Shown: positions 1 through 9,019, counted from the stretch's first letter. The stretch is DNA of 64,000 bases from Sphingobacterium sp. (GCA_031286695.1 JAITTY010000006.1:1291216-1355215); one strand, 5' to 3'. Program-made: numbers and translations. The notes: generated by a model from the sequence alone, not told the origin.

Positions 1-19
1 AAAAAAGATTTAAGTTCTT

Positions 20-54
20 CGTCCAGATAATGCTCCTGGAGTTTTATCTGGACG
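20..54. repeat. Long inverted repeat, possible terminator of a gene left of the window
   Basis: Eleven-base arms CGTCCAGATAA (20-30) and TTATCTGGACG (44-54) are perfectly complementary, and the loop itself holds CTCC/GGAG, so nearly the whole 35 bases can fold. On the minus strand the stem is followed, after a short gap, by a T-rich stretch reaching the window edge. It may end a leftward transcript or be a bidirectional terminator for a gene outside the window. No other role can be read from the sequence. Confidence 0.45.
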
Positions 55-128
55 GAGTTTACGCTTATTGAATGGGATTGTTTTTAACCACGCAGCTTCC
101 CGCTTATTATATACGGGAAGTAACAGCA

Positions 129-347
129 CTATTCTTCATATAGCCGACTGGCTTCAACGCCATGTAGTGCCAGTTCTGATTCGATTTCCGTTGGATTTAA
201 TCGAATGCCTTCTATGGTTAATAGATTATAAATAGAATCCAAGTCGATTTTCCATTCGTGGATGCCATTCAATTTTTCAACAGCCTGTTTAATTTTGTCT
301 ACAAGACTGGGATGTTGTGCATTAGTTTCGAAAATGAGCTTTTCCAT
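129..347 (-). CDS. Small HMA-like (ferredoxin-fold) protein without CxxC
   Basis: A 72-residue soluble protein. The predicted order is strand (3-9), helix (13-27), two strands (31-46), helix (51-61), short strand: the beta-alpha-beta-beta-alpha-beta pattern of heavy-metal-associated and copper-chaperone domains. The metal-binding CxxC of true chaperones is absent (the protein has no cysteine), so metal carriage is unlikely. Such CxxC-less small proteins are common in Sphingobacteriaceae and have no firm function. The start is the only reasonable ATG. Downstream on its own strand lies a short hairpin (CTTCCCG/CGGGAAG, 96-120) that could end the transcript. The gene is monocistronic, divergent from the kinase at 653. 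The fold call is inferred from the pattern only. Confidence 0.6.
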   Translation of the reverse strand: MEKLIFETNAQHPSLVDKIKQAVEKLNGIHEWKIDLDSIYNLLTIEGIRLNPTEIESELALHGVEASRLYEE

Positions 348-652
348 AGTGTTTCATATTAAGCCTGATAGAAAACCAGGCGGGTTTAACCAAAATAGCG
401 CAGACAATCATTTGATCGGCTAATTACAATAGTCTCAATATAAGGATAATATCCTGAAATTAATGTTTTAAAGTGACTAAATTGTAATGAAACTGTTAAT
501 TTTTGTAATAAATATATTGAAATTTTATAGTTGTATTTTTCGGTTTATAACGCATTGAATTCTGTTTCATTGTAAATTAATATTTATTTTTTACGACAAA
601 TGCTTTCCAGTGCCGTATTTTCATTTGTAATAAAATTTTAAGTAAGTTTGGA
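348..652. other. AT-rich intergenic region between divergent genes
   Basis: Contains a weak GCCTG/CAGGC hairpin near 368-386 and very AT-rich sequence. The end carries TAAGTTTG at 643-650, which fits the Bacteroidota -7 box TAnnTTTG, only 2 bases before the first ATG of the kinase gene. If it is used, the transcript would start close to the second ATG (659) and be nearly leaderless. No other gene or RNA was seen. Confidence 0.4.
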
Positions 653-1393
653 ATGAACATGACGACTGAGATCTCCTATATAATCATTCTAGTACTGCTG
701 ACAATCGTTATTGTACTTTCTGGTTTGTATATCGTTTTAAAACAAAAATACAAGAAGCTTGCGGTAGAAAACAAACGACAAAAAGAGCTTTTTAATCGCA
801 TGGATAACGGAAAGATCGAGCATTTCCATCGTGCTCAGTTAAATCCACATTTATTGAAAAATTCGCTGAATGGTATTCTTTCCCATGCCTATCAAACCTA
901 TTATACAATGGACAAATTGGCGATGGTATTGGACTACGTACTTTATGAAAGTGAGGATGAACTTGTCTCACCTAAGGCCGAGATTGAATTTGCACGTAAT
1001 CTTATCGAAATTAATAAAGTTAAGCTTAGCCCATTATTTGATATACGTGTTAAATTTGATGTTGATGAACTGAATGATGTTGCGTTTGATACACCAACTT
1101 TGGTTCCGTTAATGACAGTTGATTTGATTGAAAACGCATTCAAACATGCAGACTTCCATAGCGCTGATTCCTTTATCTCCATTAACATGACATTTAGGGA
1201 TGGAATATTGGATCTTGTTGTAAGTAACCGAATATCAAAACGCTCGCCTTTGCAAAAACAGAAAAGTGGTATAGGAAGCAAGACCTTAGCGGAGCGTCTC
1301 ATGTTATATTACCCCGATAAGCATCGATTACATCGGTTTGTAGAGAACGATGTTTATAGTGCTCACCTTCAAATCAGATTATATGCAGATTGA
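653..1393 (+). CDS. LytS-type sensor histidine kinase
   Basis: A 246-residue membrane histidine kinase of the His_kinase (PF06580)/HATPase family. One transmembrane helix (about 7-29) is followed by a short coiled linker (30-58). The phospho-acceptor region NPHLLKNSLN carries the conserved His66, the N-box DLIENAFKH lies near 157-165, and GIGSKTLAERL near 212-222 is the G-box, with S where family members usually have L. There is no extracellular sensory domain, so the signal is probably sensed in or at the membrane or through a partner. The ATGs at 653 and 659 are both possible; a -7-like box ending at 650 favours 659. It overlaps the response regulator by 11 bases, so the two form one translationally coupled pair. 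Confidence 0.88.
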   Translation: MNMTTEISYIIILVLLTIVIVLSGLYIVLKQKYKKLAVENKRQKELFNRMDNGKIEHFHRAQLNPHLLKNSLNGILSHAYQTYYTMDKLAMVLDYVLYESEDELVSPKAEIEFARNLIEINKVKLSPLFDIRVKFDVDELNDVAFDTPTLVPLMTVDLIENAFKHADFHSADSFISINMTFRDGILDLVVSNRISKRSPLQKQKSGIGSKTLAERLMLYYPDKHRLHRFVENDVYSAHLQIRLYAD

Positions 1394-2105
1394 AAAAAAA
1401 TTGAAGTGTATACTGCTAGATGATGAAATGCCAAGTTTGCGTTTTTTGAAAATGCTCTGCGAGCAAATTCCCGGACTGGAGGTTGTCAAGGCTTTTAACG
1501 AGCCTGTTACATTGTTACAGGAGTATAAGGAGCTAAGTTTCGATTTTTGTATTTTGGACATTGAAATGCCGGAGTTTAATGGATTTGATGTAGCCAAGGT
1601 GTTAAAAGAATATCCGATTGTATTTTCTACAGCCTATATGCAGTACGCAAGTGATGCTTTTGATATCAATGCTGTTGATTACATGCGCAAGCCGATATCA
1701 TTGCAGCGACTTCAGCAAGCCATTATGAAAGTAGAGCAAGTCCTCAACAGCCAGCCCGAAACCATCTCTTTTGCACAGTTTAATACGAATAAGGGAAAGG
1801 CAATACTTTATTTTGGACAGATTAATTATATTCAGATTGCTGAAGTGGACAGTCGCGATAAAAAGGTATATCTGTCTGATGGCTCCCTCGTATTACTAAA
1901 AAATATAAGTTTTGACAAGTTGCTCGCAATCTTACCCGCCCCTGATTTTATCCGCATCAATAAAAAAGAGATCATTGCAGCCAAGATTGTCAAATTTTTT
2001 TCTGCGGATGAGGTAACAAGCAATTTATTGGATGAGCAGAATCAGCCTCTACTTTTTAATTTGGGCGAGTCGTACAAAAAGGTGTTCCACGATAAGTTCA
2101 GTTGA
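1383..2105 (+). CDS. LytTR-family DNA-binding response regulator
   Basis: A 240-residue response regulator: receiver domain (about 8-125) with the acidic pair DDE near residue 13, acceptor Asp59 in LDIEMPEFNG, and the KP motif in DYMRKPIS; then a LytTR DNA-binding domain (about 135-238). The ATG at 1383 puts the receiver strand CILLDD at the usual distance from the N-terminus; an upstream in-frame start at 1350 would lie inside the kinase gene and add unrelated residues. It is the partner of the overlapping LytS-type kinase. The targets are not visible; the antiporter 177 bases downstream on the same strand is one possible target, but that is a guess from position. Confidence 0.9.
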   Translation: MQIEKKLKCILLDDEMPSLRFLKMLCEQIPGLEVVKAFNEPVTLLQEYKELSFDFCILDIEMPEFNGFDVAKVLKEYPIVFSTAYMQYASDAFDINAVDYMRKPISLQRLQQAIMKVEQVLNSQPETISFAQFNTNKGKAILYFGQINYIQIAEVDSRDKKVYLSDGSLVLLKNISFDKLLAILPAPDFIRINKKEIIAAKIVKFFSADEVTSNLLDEQNQPLLFNLGESYKKVFHDKFS

Positions 2106-2181
2106 TTACAAAATTCTTAAGTTTCATTACATTTTTTCCTAATCTGACGTTCCTGGCAGCATTAAAGCTGCGATAGAATTA

Positions 2182-2189
2182 TATTTTTG
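2182..2189 (+). promoter_or_regulatory. Possible -7 box upstream of the antiporter gene
   Basis: TATTTTTG fits the Bacteroidota -7 consensus TAnnTTTG and lies 93 bases before the ATG at 2283. No good -33 TTTG was seen at the usual spacing, so this is only a candidate. A small GCAGC/GCTGC hairpin just upstream (about 2157-2172) could mark the end of the LytTR transcript. Confidence 0.3.
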
Positions 2190-2282
2190 CTGTGACCATA
2201 TTTCGGAGCACTCGTTGCTTGGTAGATATTGGTGGAGATTAATATGCTGTTGTCACTACATTTATTTTAATTGCTATTAAAG

Positions 2283-4550
2283 ATGAGAAAATATAGGAAT
2301 ACGATCTTCTATGTCGTTCTGATAGGTACATTGCTTGCAGTAATGTATTGGGTAATTCATTTAGGAACACAATTGCAGGCTCCGGAATTAATCGGTGGCG
2401 AGAAGATAAGTAAAGGTGCTTGGCAAGATTTTACATCAACTTTATTGCACAGTTTCAAGCATCCCCTGGCTATCCTATTGGCCCAGATTGTAACTATTAT
2501 TATTGCTGCCCGCATCATGGGCTGGATTTGTATAAAGATTAAGCAGCCTGTTGTGATTGGAGAAATGCTGGCGGGAATTATACTGGGGCCATCTTTATTA
2601 GGACTCTATTTCCCCGAGTTTTCACATACGCTTTTTCCGATTGAATCATTGAGCAATTTGCAGTTTCTGAGCCAGATCGGACTGATCTTGTTTATGTTTA
2701 TAATCGGAATGGAACTCGATTTGAATGTGCTTCGAAATAAAGCACATGATGCAGTTGTGATTTCTCACGCAAGTATAGTGATTCCATTTACTTTAGGAAT
2801 CACCTTAGCCTATTTTTTATATTTATTCCATCCACCGACCAATGTTGAGTTTTTATCTTATAGCTTGTTTATCGGCATTTCAATGAGTATAACGGCATTT
2901 CCGGTTCTTGCTCGGATTATACAAGAGAGAGGATTGCAAAAGAGTAAGCTAGGAGCAATGGCGATTACCTGTGCCGCTGCAGACGATATTACGGCCTGGT
3001 GTATACTGGCTGTAGTGATTGCGATTGTAAAAGCGGGTGATTTTGCTAGTGCATTATATACTATTGCGATGGCTGTTGCCTATGTACTTATCATGATTAA
3101 AATTGTACGTCCATTTTTGATGCGGGTAGGAGAGGTTAAAGGGAGTAAGGAGGCTTTAAGTAAACCTGTTGTTGCTATTTTCTTTATCGTATTACTGTTC
3201 TCGGCATATGCGACAGAGGTTATCGGTATTCACGCCTTGTTCGGTGCGTTTATGGCTGGAGCAATTATGCCGGAGGGAAGCCGTTTTCGGACAGCATTTA
3301 TCGAAAAAATAGAAGATGTTTCCACCTTGTTGCTATTGCCTTTGTTCTTTGTCTATACTGGTCTTCGTACCCAAATCGGATTACTCAATGACCCCCAGCT
3401 ATGGATGATTACGGTAGTCATTATTTTAGTCGCCGTTATCGGTAAATTTGCGGGCAGCACTTTAGCGGCTCGTTTTGTTGGTCAAAGTTGGAAAGATAGC
3501 TTGAGTATAGGTGCATTGATGAATACACGGGGACTGATGGAGCTTATTGTTCTGAATATAGGTTATGACCTCGGTGTTTTAAGTGCTGAATTGTTTTCGA
3601 TGATGGTGGTTATGGCATTAATTACTACTTTTATGACGGGGCCTTCCCTCGATTTAATTAATTTTCTATACCGGCCCAAGAAAAGTTCATTGCAGGAGAA
3701 TCTTCAAAACAAAGCAAAGTTTAAAATTCTGCTGTCATTTGCGAAAAGTAATACCGGGATTTCATTACTGCATTTAGCAAACGCATTAACATTGAAATCA
3801 AAAAAAAATGCAGAAATTACAGCGTTGCATATCGAACCTTCCAATGAATTACATCATTATGAAGTGGAAATACAGGAGTTAGACAGTTTTCGTGAGATCA
3901 AACAAGTCGCTGAGGAATTAGAACAGCCAATACGGACAGTCTTTAAAATTTCGGGCGATATTGACAGTGAAATCGTTCAGACTTCCAATGAAAGAGAACA
4001 GGATCTATTGCTGCTAGGAGTTAGCGAGTCCATTTATGAAGGTAGTTTACTCGGTCGATTTTTAGATTTTACTTCACGTATCGTAAATCCTGAAAAGCTG
4101 TTTCATACGGTGACAAATGCGGAGTCGCCATTCACTACTTTTGATCGAAATCAACAGATTAATGCCAAAGTCAATGCTATGGTAGGCATCTTGATCGATA
4201 AGAACTTTGTAAAGGCAAGACGCGTGATTGTTCCTGTTGTATTAAAAAACGACGAGTTTTTATGTGAAATGATACAGCGTCTGATTCAGCATTCGGATGC
4301 GCAGATTATCGTTTGGGATCTTAACCAGGTACTGAGACACCAGGAGAGTTTCAAAGAGAAATTGAGGCAATTGGAGCAACTTGTTCCCAATCATCTGACG
4401 ATAACCGAAAAAGAATTAGACTATGAGACCTGGCAGGAACAGGATCTGATGTTGATAAGCTTACCCAGTTGGAATAAAATCGTCAATAAAAAAGTGCACT
4501 GGCTTCATTCGACCCCCTCAACGCTGCTTATGGCAGATAGAAAGCCATAA
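2283..4550 (+). CDS. CPA2-type cation/proton antiporter with USP-like cytoplasmic tail
   Basis: A 755-residue inner-membrane protein. Residues 1-430 hold about 12-13 hydrophobic helices with the Na_H_Exchanger (PF00999) landmarks GEMLAGIILGPSLLG after the first long helices and the dyad-containing segment AADDITAWC. Residues 440-755 are soluble and look like two degenerate universal-stress-protein-like domains, a layout usual for Bacteroidota CPA2 antiporters. Members exchange Na+ or K+ for H+ for pH or turgor control; which ion is moved cannot be read here. The ATG at 2283 is preferred to a TTG 12 bases upstream. It is followed by a strong bidirectional terminator. Confidence 0.85.
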   Translation: MRKYRNTIFYVVLIGTLLAVMYWVIHLGTQLQAPELIGGEKISKGAWQDFTSTLLHSFKHPLAILLAQIVTIIIAARIMGWICIKIKQPVVIGEMLAGIILGPSLLGLYFPEFSHTLFPIESLSNLQFLSQIGLILFMFIIGMELDLNVLRNKAHDAVVISHASIVIPFTLGITLAYFLYLFHPPTNVEFLSYSLFIGISMSITAFPVLARIIQERGLQKSKLGAMAITCAAADDITAWCILAVVIAIVKAGDFASALYTIAMAVAYVLIMIKIVRPFLMRVGEVKGSKEALSKPVVAIFFIVLLFSAYATEVIGIHALFGAFMAGAIMPEGSRFRTAFIEKIEDVSTLLLLPLFFVYTGLRTQIGLLNDPQLWMITVVIILVAVIGKFAGSTLAARFVGQSWKDSLSIGALMNTRGLMELIVLNIGYDLGVLSAELFSMMVVMALITTFMTGPSLDLINFLYRPKKSSLQENLQNKAKFKILLSFAKSNTGISLLHLANALTLKSKKNAEITALHIEPSNELHHYEVEIQELDSFREIKQVAEELEQPIRTVFKISGDIDSEIVQTSNEREQDLLLLGVSESIYEGSLLGRFLDFTSRIVNPEKLFHTVTNAESPFTTFDRNQQINAKVNAMVGILIDKNFVKARRVIVPVVLKNDEFLCEMIQRLIQHSDAQIIVWDLNQVLRHQESFKEKLRQLEQLVPNHLTITEKELDYETWQEQDLMLISLPSWNKIVNKKVHWLHSTPSTLLMADRKP

Positions 4551-4557
4551 ATGAAAA

Positions 4558-4595
4558 CTAAAAGCCCCTAGATCAACCGATCTAGGGGCTTTTAG
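4558..4595. terminator. Strong bidirectional rho-independent terminator
   Basis: A perfect 17-base-pair stem (4558-4574 with 4579-4595) with loop AACC, GC-rich core GCCCCTAGATC and A-tract/T-tract flanks, sits between the convergent antiporter and helicase genes. The symmetric AAAA...TTTT ends make it work in both directions. Confidence 0.92.
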
Positions 4596-4613
4596 TTCAG
4601 GCTCCTTAAGGGC

Positions 4614-5738
4614 CTATTTATTCGTTTTTTCTATCTTGATTTTTAATCCGATCAGTTTTTCAATATCAGCTAAATAAGGTCTTTCTTCAACATCGCAAAA
4701 AGAAATTGCTTTTCCCGCTTGTCCGGCCCGGCCTGTCCGTCCTATACGATGAACATAGGTTTCTGGAACATTAGGGAGGTCATAATTGATGACAAGTGGG
4801 AGCTGTTCGATGTCAATTCCCCTTGCCGCAATATCGGTAGCAATCAAAATTTTAATGTGGCTTTCTTTAAATTCACCTAAAGCTTTTTGTCTTGCATTCT
4901 GGGATTTGTTACCGTGAATGGCCGCAGCTCTCAGTCCATTTTTTGCAAGCATCTTAACGATTTTATCCGCCCCATGTTTTGTCCGGGAGAATACAATAGT
5001 ACGTTCGTGCTTCAGCTTTTTTAATATACCTGTCAATAATTTGATTTTCTCCTTTTTTTCAACAAAGAATACCGATTGATTTACTTTTTCGGCGGTTGAA
5101 CTTACTGGGGTTACATCAACCTCCATAGGGTTGTGCAGTATGCCATGTGCAAATTTGCGTATGTTTGGAGGCATAGTAGCTGAGAAAAACAACGTTTGTC
5201 TTTTTGAAGGAACTTTGGCAAGGATTTTTTTGATATCATGAATAAAACCCATGTCAAGCATGTTGTCAGCTTCGTCCAGGATCAAGATTTCAATTTTATC
5301 CAGCGAAACTATCTTTTGATTCATTAAATCCAACAACCGTCCCGGGGTTGCCACTAGAATGTCAACACCTCTTTTGATCTCTTTGACCTGCTTCTCTTGG
5401 CTTACACCTCCGAAAATAGTACAATAGTTTAATTTGAGATATTTTCGGTATAAGTTTATATTGTCTCCAATTTGAATCGCCAGTTCGCGTGTCGGGGTAA
5501 GAATCAAAGCTCTAATCGGAACGACTTTACCTGCTGTCTTGCTTTCTTCAAGACGCTGCAGAAGTGGGAGTGCAAAAGCCGCTGTTTTGCCTGTACCTGT
5601 TTGTGCACAACCAATAAGATCGTCACCTTTCAGTACAATTGGAATGGCTTTCTGTTGAATTGCTGTAGGATGTGTATAGCCTGTTTCTGTTATTGCTTTT
5701 AAAAGCGGATCGATTAAACTGAGTTGTTTAAATTCCAT
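4614..5738 (-). CDS. DEAD-box ATP-dependent RNA helicase, RhlE-like
   Basis: A 374-residue cytoplasmic RNA helicase. Motifs in order: Q-motif (YTHPTAIQQKAIP, 21-33), Walker A AQTGTGKT (45-52), PTRELA (82-87), TPGRLLDL (131-138), DEAD (155-158), SAT (near 188), then the second RecA-like domain with RGIDIEQLPLVINYDLP and HRIGRTGRAG. The C-terminal extension is very short, so it is a minimal RhlE/SrmB-type helicase core. The ATG at 5738 gives the normal N-terminus; an upstream in-frame start at 5780 would add 14 residues without family likeness. The cold-shock gene lies just upstream on the same strand, which agrees with the common role of such helicases in opening RNA structure at low temperature. 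Confidence 0.9.
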   Translation of the reverse strand: MEFKQLSLIDPLLKAITETGYTHPTAIQQKAIPIVLKGDDLIGCAQTGTGKTAAFALPLLQRLEESKTAGKVVPIRALILTPTRELAIQIGDNINLYRKYLKLNYCTIFGGVSQEKQVKEIKRGVDILVATPGRLLDLMNQKIVSLDKIEILILDEADNMLDMGFIHDIKKILAKVPSKRQTLFFSATMPPNIRKFAHGILHNPMEVDVTPVSSTAEKVNQSVFFVEKKEKIKLLTGILKKLKHERTIVFSRTKHGADKIVKMLAKNGLRAAAIHGNKSQNARQKALGEFKESHIKILIATDIAARGIDIEQLPLVINYDLPNVPETYVHRIGRTGRAGQAGKAISFCDVEERPYLADIEKLIGLKIKIEKTNK

Positions 5739-5925
5739 AAGTAGTATGTTCGAATTTGTCTTAAATAAAACCTTTGACAACCATTTTTATGCTTTTGATT
5801 TGAACAGTAAGAACCATTCAACAAAAAATAAAAAGATTGCTTAAAATAGTAAAGGAAGAATAGGAAAAAGAAATGGGATAAGTCATTAAGAATTACCCCA
5901 TTAACAAGAAAGTGTATTTTTTGGA

Positions 5926-6117
5926 TTACGCCAATTTTACATTTGTAGCGCTGATCCCTTTTGGAGTTCTTTCTACATCATAAGTAACAACGTCGCCTTC
6001 AGATACTTGGTTTTTAAGCGCAGAAACGTGTACGAAAACATCTGCACTACCATCCTCTGGTGTAATAAAACCAAAACCTTTAGTTTCATTGAAAAATTTA
6101 ATTTTACCTGTATTCAT
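5926..6117 (-). CDS. Cold-shock protein, CspA family
   Basis: A 63-residue single-OB-fold protein with RNP1 KGFGFI (13-18) and RNP2 VFVH (27-30), the normal length for the family. These proteins bind single-stranded RNA and DNA and act as RNA chaperones. The upstream region on its strand is long and AT-rich, in keeping with the long 5' leaders typical of cold-shock mRNAs. It precedes the DEAD-box helicase (188 bases away, same strand); the two may be cotranscribed. Confidence 0.95.
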   Translation of the reverse strand: MNTGKIKFFNETKGFGFITPEDGSADVFVHVSALKNQVSEGDVVTYDVERTPKGISATNVKLA

Positions 6118-6690
6118 TATTTTTAATTAAGTGCGGCAAGTTAGGTATAATAAATGATTAATCTTTTGTTTTTTTTAATGAATTATAAAATATATTGTAT
6201 GATTGTCCTTTTTCTTTGTAGAAGAGGCGGATTGGAATACCACTGGAGGGAGAATCGATTAAAAATAAATGCTTAAAAAAAAAATAGTTCTGTTAACGAA
6301 TGTAACATCACGAAAGCGTTGAGCTTTTGTTAGTCGTATTATTAATTATTTAGATAAATATTTTTTAAAAACATTTGTTCTTTGTAAAATTAGTATTAAC
6401 TTCAAACGCCCCTCCCAAGGGCATGTTTTTCATAGGTAGATGTATGGTCGAGTAATTCTAACTCGACCATTTTTTTAGTTTGTTTTGGCGTTTCTCGATA
6501 TTTGTCTATATATATTTTACAATGCTTTTTGTAGGCACCTAAATTCATTTTTGTATTTTCATCGGAGTAATTTGTTTTTTAATCACAACACGATTATTAG
6601 AATGACATTCATCTATGACGACTATAGATTCTATTTTTATCGGGGAACTTGGATGATATTCGGCAAAAACAAAACTTAAACCAATATTCA
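6118..6690. other. Long intergenic region: csp leader and an orphan terminator
   Basis: On the minus strand this should carry the promoter and long leader of the cold-shock gene. On the plus strand a strong intrinsic terminator (6444-6477) stands with no plus-strand gene before it, hinting at a small RNA between roughly 6300 and 6477. A short GCCC/GGGC hairpin (about 6408-6422) precedes it. The last 200 bases before the oxidoreductase gene are AT-rich with no clear gene. Confidence 0.4.
6444..6477 (+). terminator. Orphan rho-independent terminator
   Basis: Ten-base arms ATGGTCGAGT (6444-6453) and ACTCGACCAT (6461-6470) pair perfectly around a 7-base loop and run into seven T residues. This is a plus-strand terminator, but the nearest upstream plus-strand gene is the antiporter, which already has its own. 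See the findings for the small-RNA idea. Confidence 0.85.
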
Positions 6691-7974
6691 ATGAATAGAA
6701 AAAAATTTATCAAAACATCTACCGTTTTAGCTGCATCATCATTTTTTTTAAAAGTCAAAGGGTCAAATTTTTTAAATCAATCCATTCGAGTTGGATTAAT
6801 AGGCGTGAATGGAATGGGCTGGTCGGATTTAAATGCGCTGTTAAAGAATGATAGTGTCGTGTGTACTGCGCTTTGCGATGTGGACGAAAATATTCTTCGT
6901 AAACGAGTTGAAGAACTTCAAAAAAGAAACATCCATGTCGAAACTTTTGTAGATTATAAAAAAATGCTTGATAGTGCTAACGTGGATGCAGTTATTATAG
7001 CAACCCCAGACCATTGGCATTGTCTGCAGATGGTAGATGCTGTGAATGCGGGAAAACATGTTTATGTTGAAAAACCTATTGGTAACTCCATCTTGGAATG
7101 TCAATTAATGGTTGAGGCTGCAAAGAAAAATAAGGCTGTTGTGCAAGTTGGGCAATGGCAACGCAGCCAGCAGCATTTTAAAGATGCTATTGATTTTGTT
7201 CATTCTGGTAAATTAGGTAAAATAAGGCTCGTCAAGGCTTGGTCTTATCAGGGGTGGAAAAGTGCCATTCCCGTACAGCCGGATGAGCCTGTTCCTACTG
7301 GCGTACATTATACCGAATGGCTGGGGCCTGCACAAAAAAGACCATTCAACCCGAATCGATTCCATTTTAACTTTCGTTGGTTTTGGGATTACGCCGGTGG
7401 TCTGATGACCGATTGGGGGGTACATATGTTAGATTATGCTTTACTTGGGATGAAAGTCTCCGATCCGAAGTCTATTATGGCTTCAGGAGGAAAGTTTGCA
7501 TTTCCGGACGATGCTGGTCAAACCCCCGATACGATGACAGCTGTTTATGAATTTGAAGGCTTCAATATCCAATGGGAACATGCCAAGGGAATTGATCTTG
7601 GTCCTTACAGCCGTAATCATGGTGTGGCATTTATTGGTAACAATGGCACTTTAGTCTTGAACAGAGGTGGATGGGAAGTGATTCCTGAAAAAGGAAGAAT
7701 GGAAGCTGTTCCAGTGCAACCTTCTCTAGATAATGGGCTGGATAAACATATGGAAAATTTTGTTAATGCCATCCGGCAACGCAATCCGCAGTTGCTTCAT
7801 GCTCCAATTGAAGCAGGAGCTCATATAGCGATCTTTTCGCAGCTAGGAAATATTGCTTTTAGAACGGGAGAAAAACTCTATTGGGATAAAGATAAACAAC
7901 GTTTTACTGACCAAAAAGCAAATAAGTATTTGGCTTCAGTTTATCACAATGGTTATAAATATCCAAAAGTATAA
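6691..7974 (+). CDS. Gfo/Idh/MocA family NAD(P)-dependent oxidoreductase, exported type
   Basis: A 427-residue protein. Residues 1-25 resemble the Tat-like leader often seen in this Bacteroidota family (NRKKFIKTS then a hydrophobic stretch), although the twin arginine is R-K. The Rossmann motif GLIGVNGMG (35-43) binds the dinucleotide; the family signature EKP is at 127-129, followed by the C-terminal alpha/beta domain with WDYAGGLMTDWGVHMLD. Relatives oxidise or reduce sugars and inositols, and some are GH109-like. The substrate is not visible. The ATG at 6691 starts the leader; an in-frame start 42 bases upstream gives no better N-terminus. The gene stands alone. Confidence 0.85.
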   Translation: MNRKKFIKTSTVLAASSFFLKVKGSNFLNQSIRVGLIGVNGMGWSDLNALLKNDSVVCTALCDVDENILRKRVEELQKRNIHVETFVDYKKMLDSANVDAVIIATPDHWHCLQMVDAVNAGKHVYVEKPIGNSILECQLMVEAAKKNKAVVQVGQWQRSQQHFKDAIDFVHSGKLGKIRLVKAWSYQGWKSAIPVQPDEPVPTGVHYTEWLGPAQKRPFNPNRFHFNFRWFWDYAGGLMTDWGVHMLDYALLGMKVSDPKSIMASGGKFAFPDDAGQTPDTMTAVYEFEGFNIQWEHAKGIDLGPYSRNHGVAFIGNNGTLVLNRGGWEVIPEKGRMEAVPVQPSLDNGLDKHMENFVNAIRQRNPQLLHAPIEAGAHIAIFSQLGNIAFRTGEKLYWDKDKQRFTDQKANKYLASVYHNGYKYPKV

Positions 7975-8029
7975 GGTCTTTAACTTGGTTGCTGCGTAAT
8001 TATTTAAATCAGCAACCAAGTTAAGATAC

Positions 8030-8656
8030 TTATATTTCTGAAAAGACAAATTCATTTGCTAGATCGATCTCTTCGCGATTAATAGCATGTCCTGCATTTT
8101 GATAGACAACTAATTTTACATTGGCGTTCATCTGCTCCAGGATGGATGCTGTATCTTGGACACGTTCCAGTGGAACATGAAAATCAGGATCACTGGTCCC
8201 AAGAAAAATGGGAGTTTGCGCAAAATCGCCTATATAGGGGGCCATGTTAATTTTTTCGCCTATCACTCCGCCAATAATAGCCACCGCACCACCATAGTGC
8301 TGTGCATGTCGTGCAAGATATTCGAGTGTTAGACACGCACCCTGAGAAAATCCAAAAAAATAGATGTTTTCGGCTAGAATACCTTTGTCTAAAGCTAGCT
8401 TAACCGTCTGATCGATAAGATTAATTGCCGAGCTCAACCAAGGTTCATTCTCTTGTGCCGGCGCGATAAATGAATAGGGGTACCAGCTATGATTTTCTGC
8501 CTGCGGAGCAAGTAATGCATAATTATCGACATGAAGATAGGACGACATACCAAGGATATCTTCGGCACTCCCGCCACGACCATGGATCATGATAATTGCT
8601 TTTTTTGCCTGTTCTAAATTTTGACCAGCCGTTTTAATATTTATTGAATGACTCAT
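8030..8656 (-). CDS. Alpha/beta hydrolase, MhqD/phospholipase-carboxylesterase type
   Basis: A 208-residue cytoplasmic serine hydrolase. Seen: oxyanion-loop motif HGRGGSAED (25-33), nucleophile Ser104 in GFSQGA, an acidic residue in SDPDFHVP (D155 or D157), and His190 in NAGHAI, giving a complete triad. Length and motifs match Bacillus MhqD and related carboxylesterase/phospholipase-like hydrolases. It is the last gene of a leftward set (dioxygenase, GNAT, hydrolase; gaps 38 and 25 bases). In Bacillus, mhqD and mhqO belong to the quinone/hydroquinone stress response, and the pairing here suggests a similar detoxification role. The substrate is unknown. Confidence 0.82.
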   Translation of the reverse strand: MSHSINIKTAGQNLEQAKKAIIMIHGRGGSAEDILGMSSYLHVDNYALLAPQAENHSWYPYSFIAPAQENEPWLSSAINLIDQTVKLALDKGILAENIYFFGFSQGACLTLEYLARHAQHYGGAVAIIGGVIGEKINMAPYIGDFAQTPIFLGTSDPDFHVPLERVQDTASILEQMNANVKLVVYQNAGHAINREEIDLANEFVFSEI

Positions 8657-8681
8657 TTTTGTCCTTTCTTTTTATGGCAAT

Positions 8682-8981
8682 TTATATTGTTTTTTTAAAC
8701 CAAACGTCTTGATATAGCTCCGGATGGCGATGAAACTGCGCATTTACATAAGGACATAACGGAACAATTTTCATGTTGTTTTCGCGCGCATGAGAAACCA
8801 ATTTCTCGAGAAGTATTTTTGCGAATCCCCTGCCTTCATAGGCTTCGTCAACCTCTGTATGGTAAACAACTAGATTACCGTCAATGATAGCGATGCTCAT
8901 TAAACCTGCTTTAAGTTCATCGGAGAATAATTGCAGTTCTCCACGTTGATTTTTGTCTAATACAATTTCAGTTCTTTCCAT
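8682..8981 (-). CDS. Small GNAT-fold N-acetyltransferase (Acetyltransf_CG type)
   Basis: A 99-residue protein of the short GCN5-related family (PF14542, YjdJ/Gtt1-like). The core VYHTEVDEAYEGRGFAKIL (about 39-57) holds the acetyl-CoA pyrophosphate loop in the form EGRGFA, followed by the family tail PLCPYVNAQFHRHPE. These proteins are about half the size of normal GNATs, and their acceptor substrates are unknown. It lies in the middle of the dioxygenase/hydrolase operon and is probably cotranscribed. Confidence 0.85.
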   Translation of the reverse strand: MERTEIVLDKNQRGELQLFSDELKAGLMSIAIIDGNLVVYHTEVDEAYEGRGFAKILLEKLVSHARENNMKIVPLCPYVNAQFHRHPELYQDVWFKKTI

Positions 8982-9019
8982 AGCTTTATTGTCTGTTAAA
9001 AAATGTTTGTATAATCTAG

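Noticed and set aside
6485-6679. 64-codon ORF after the orphan terminator
   Set aside because: Composition is Phe/Tyr/Arg-rich as expected from AT-rich non-coding DNA; no likeness to a known family.
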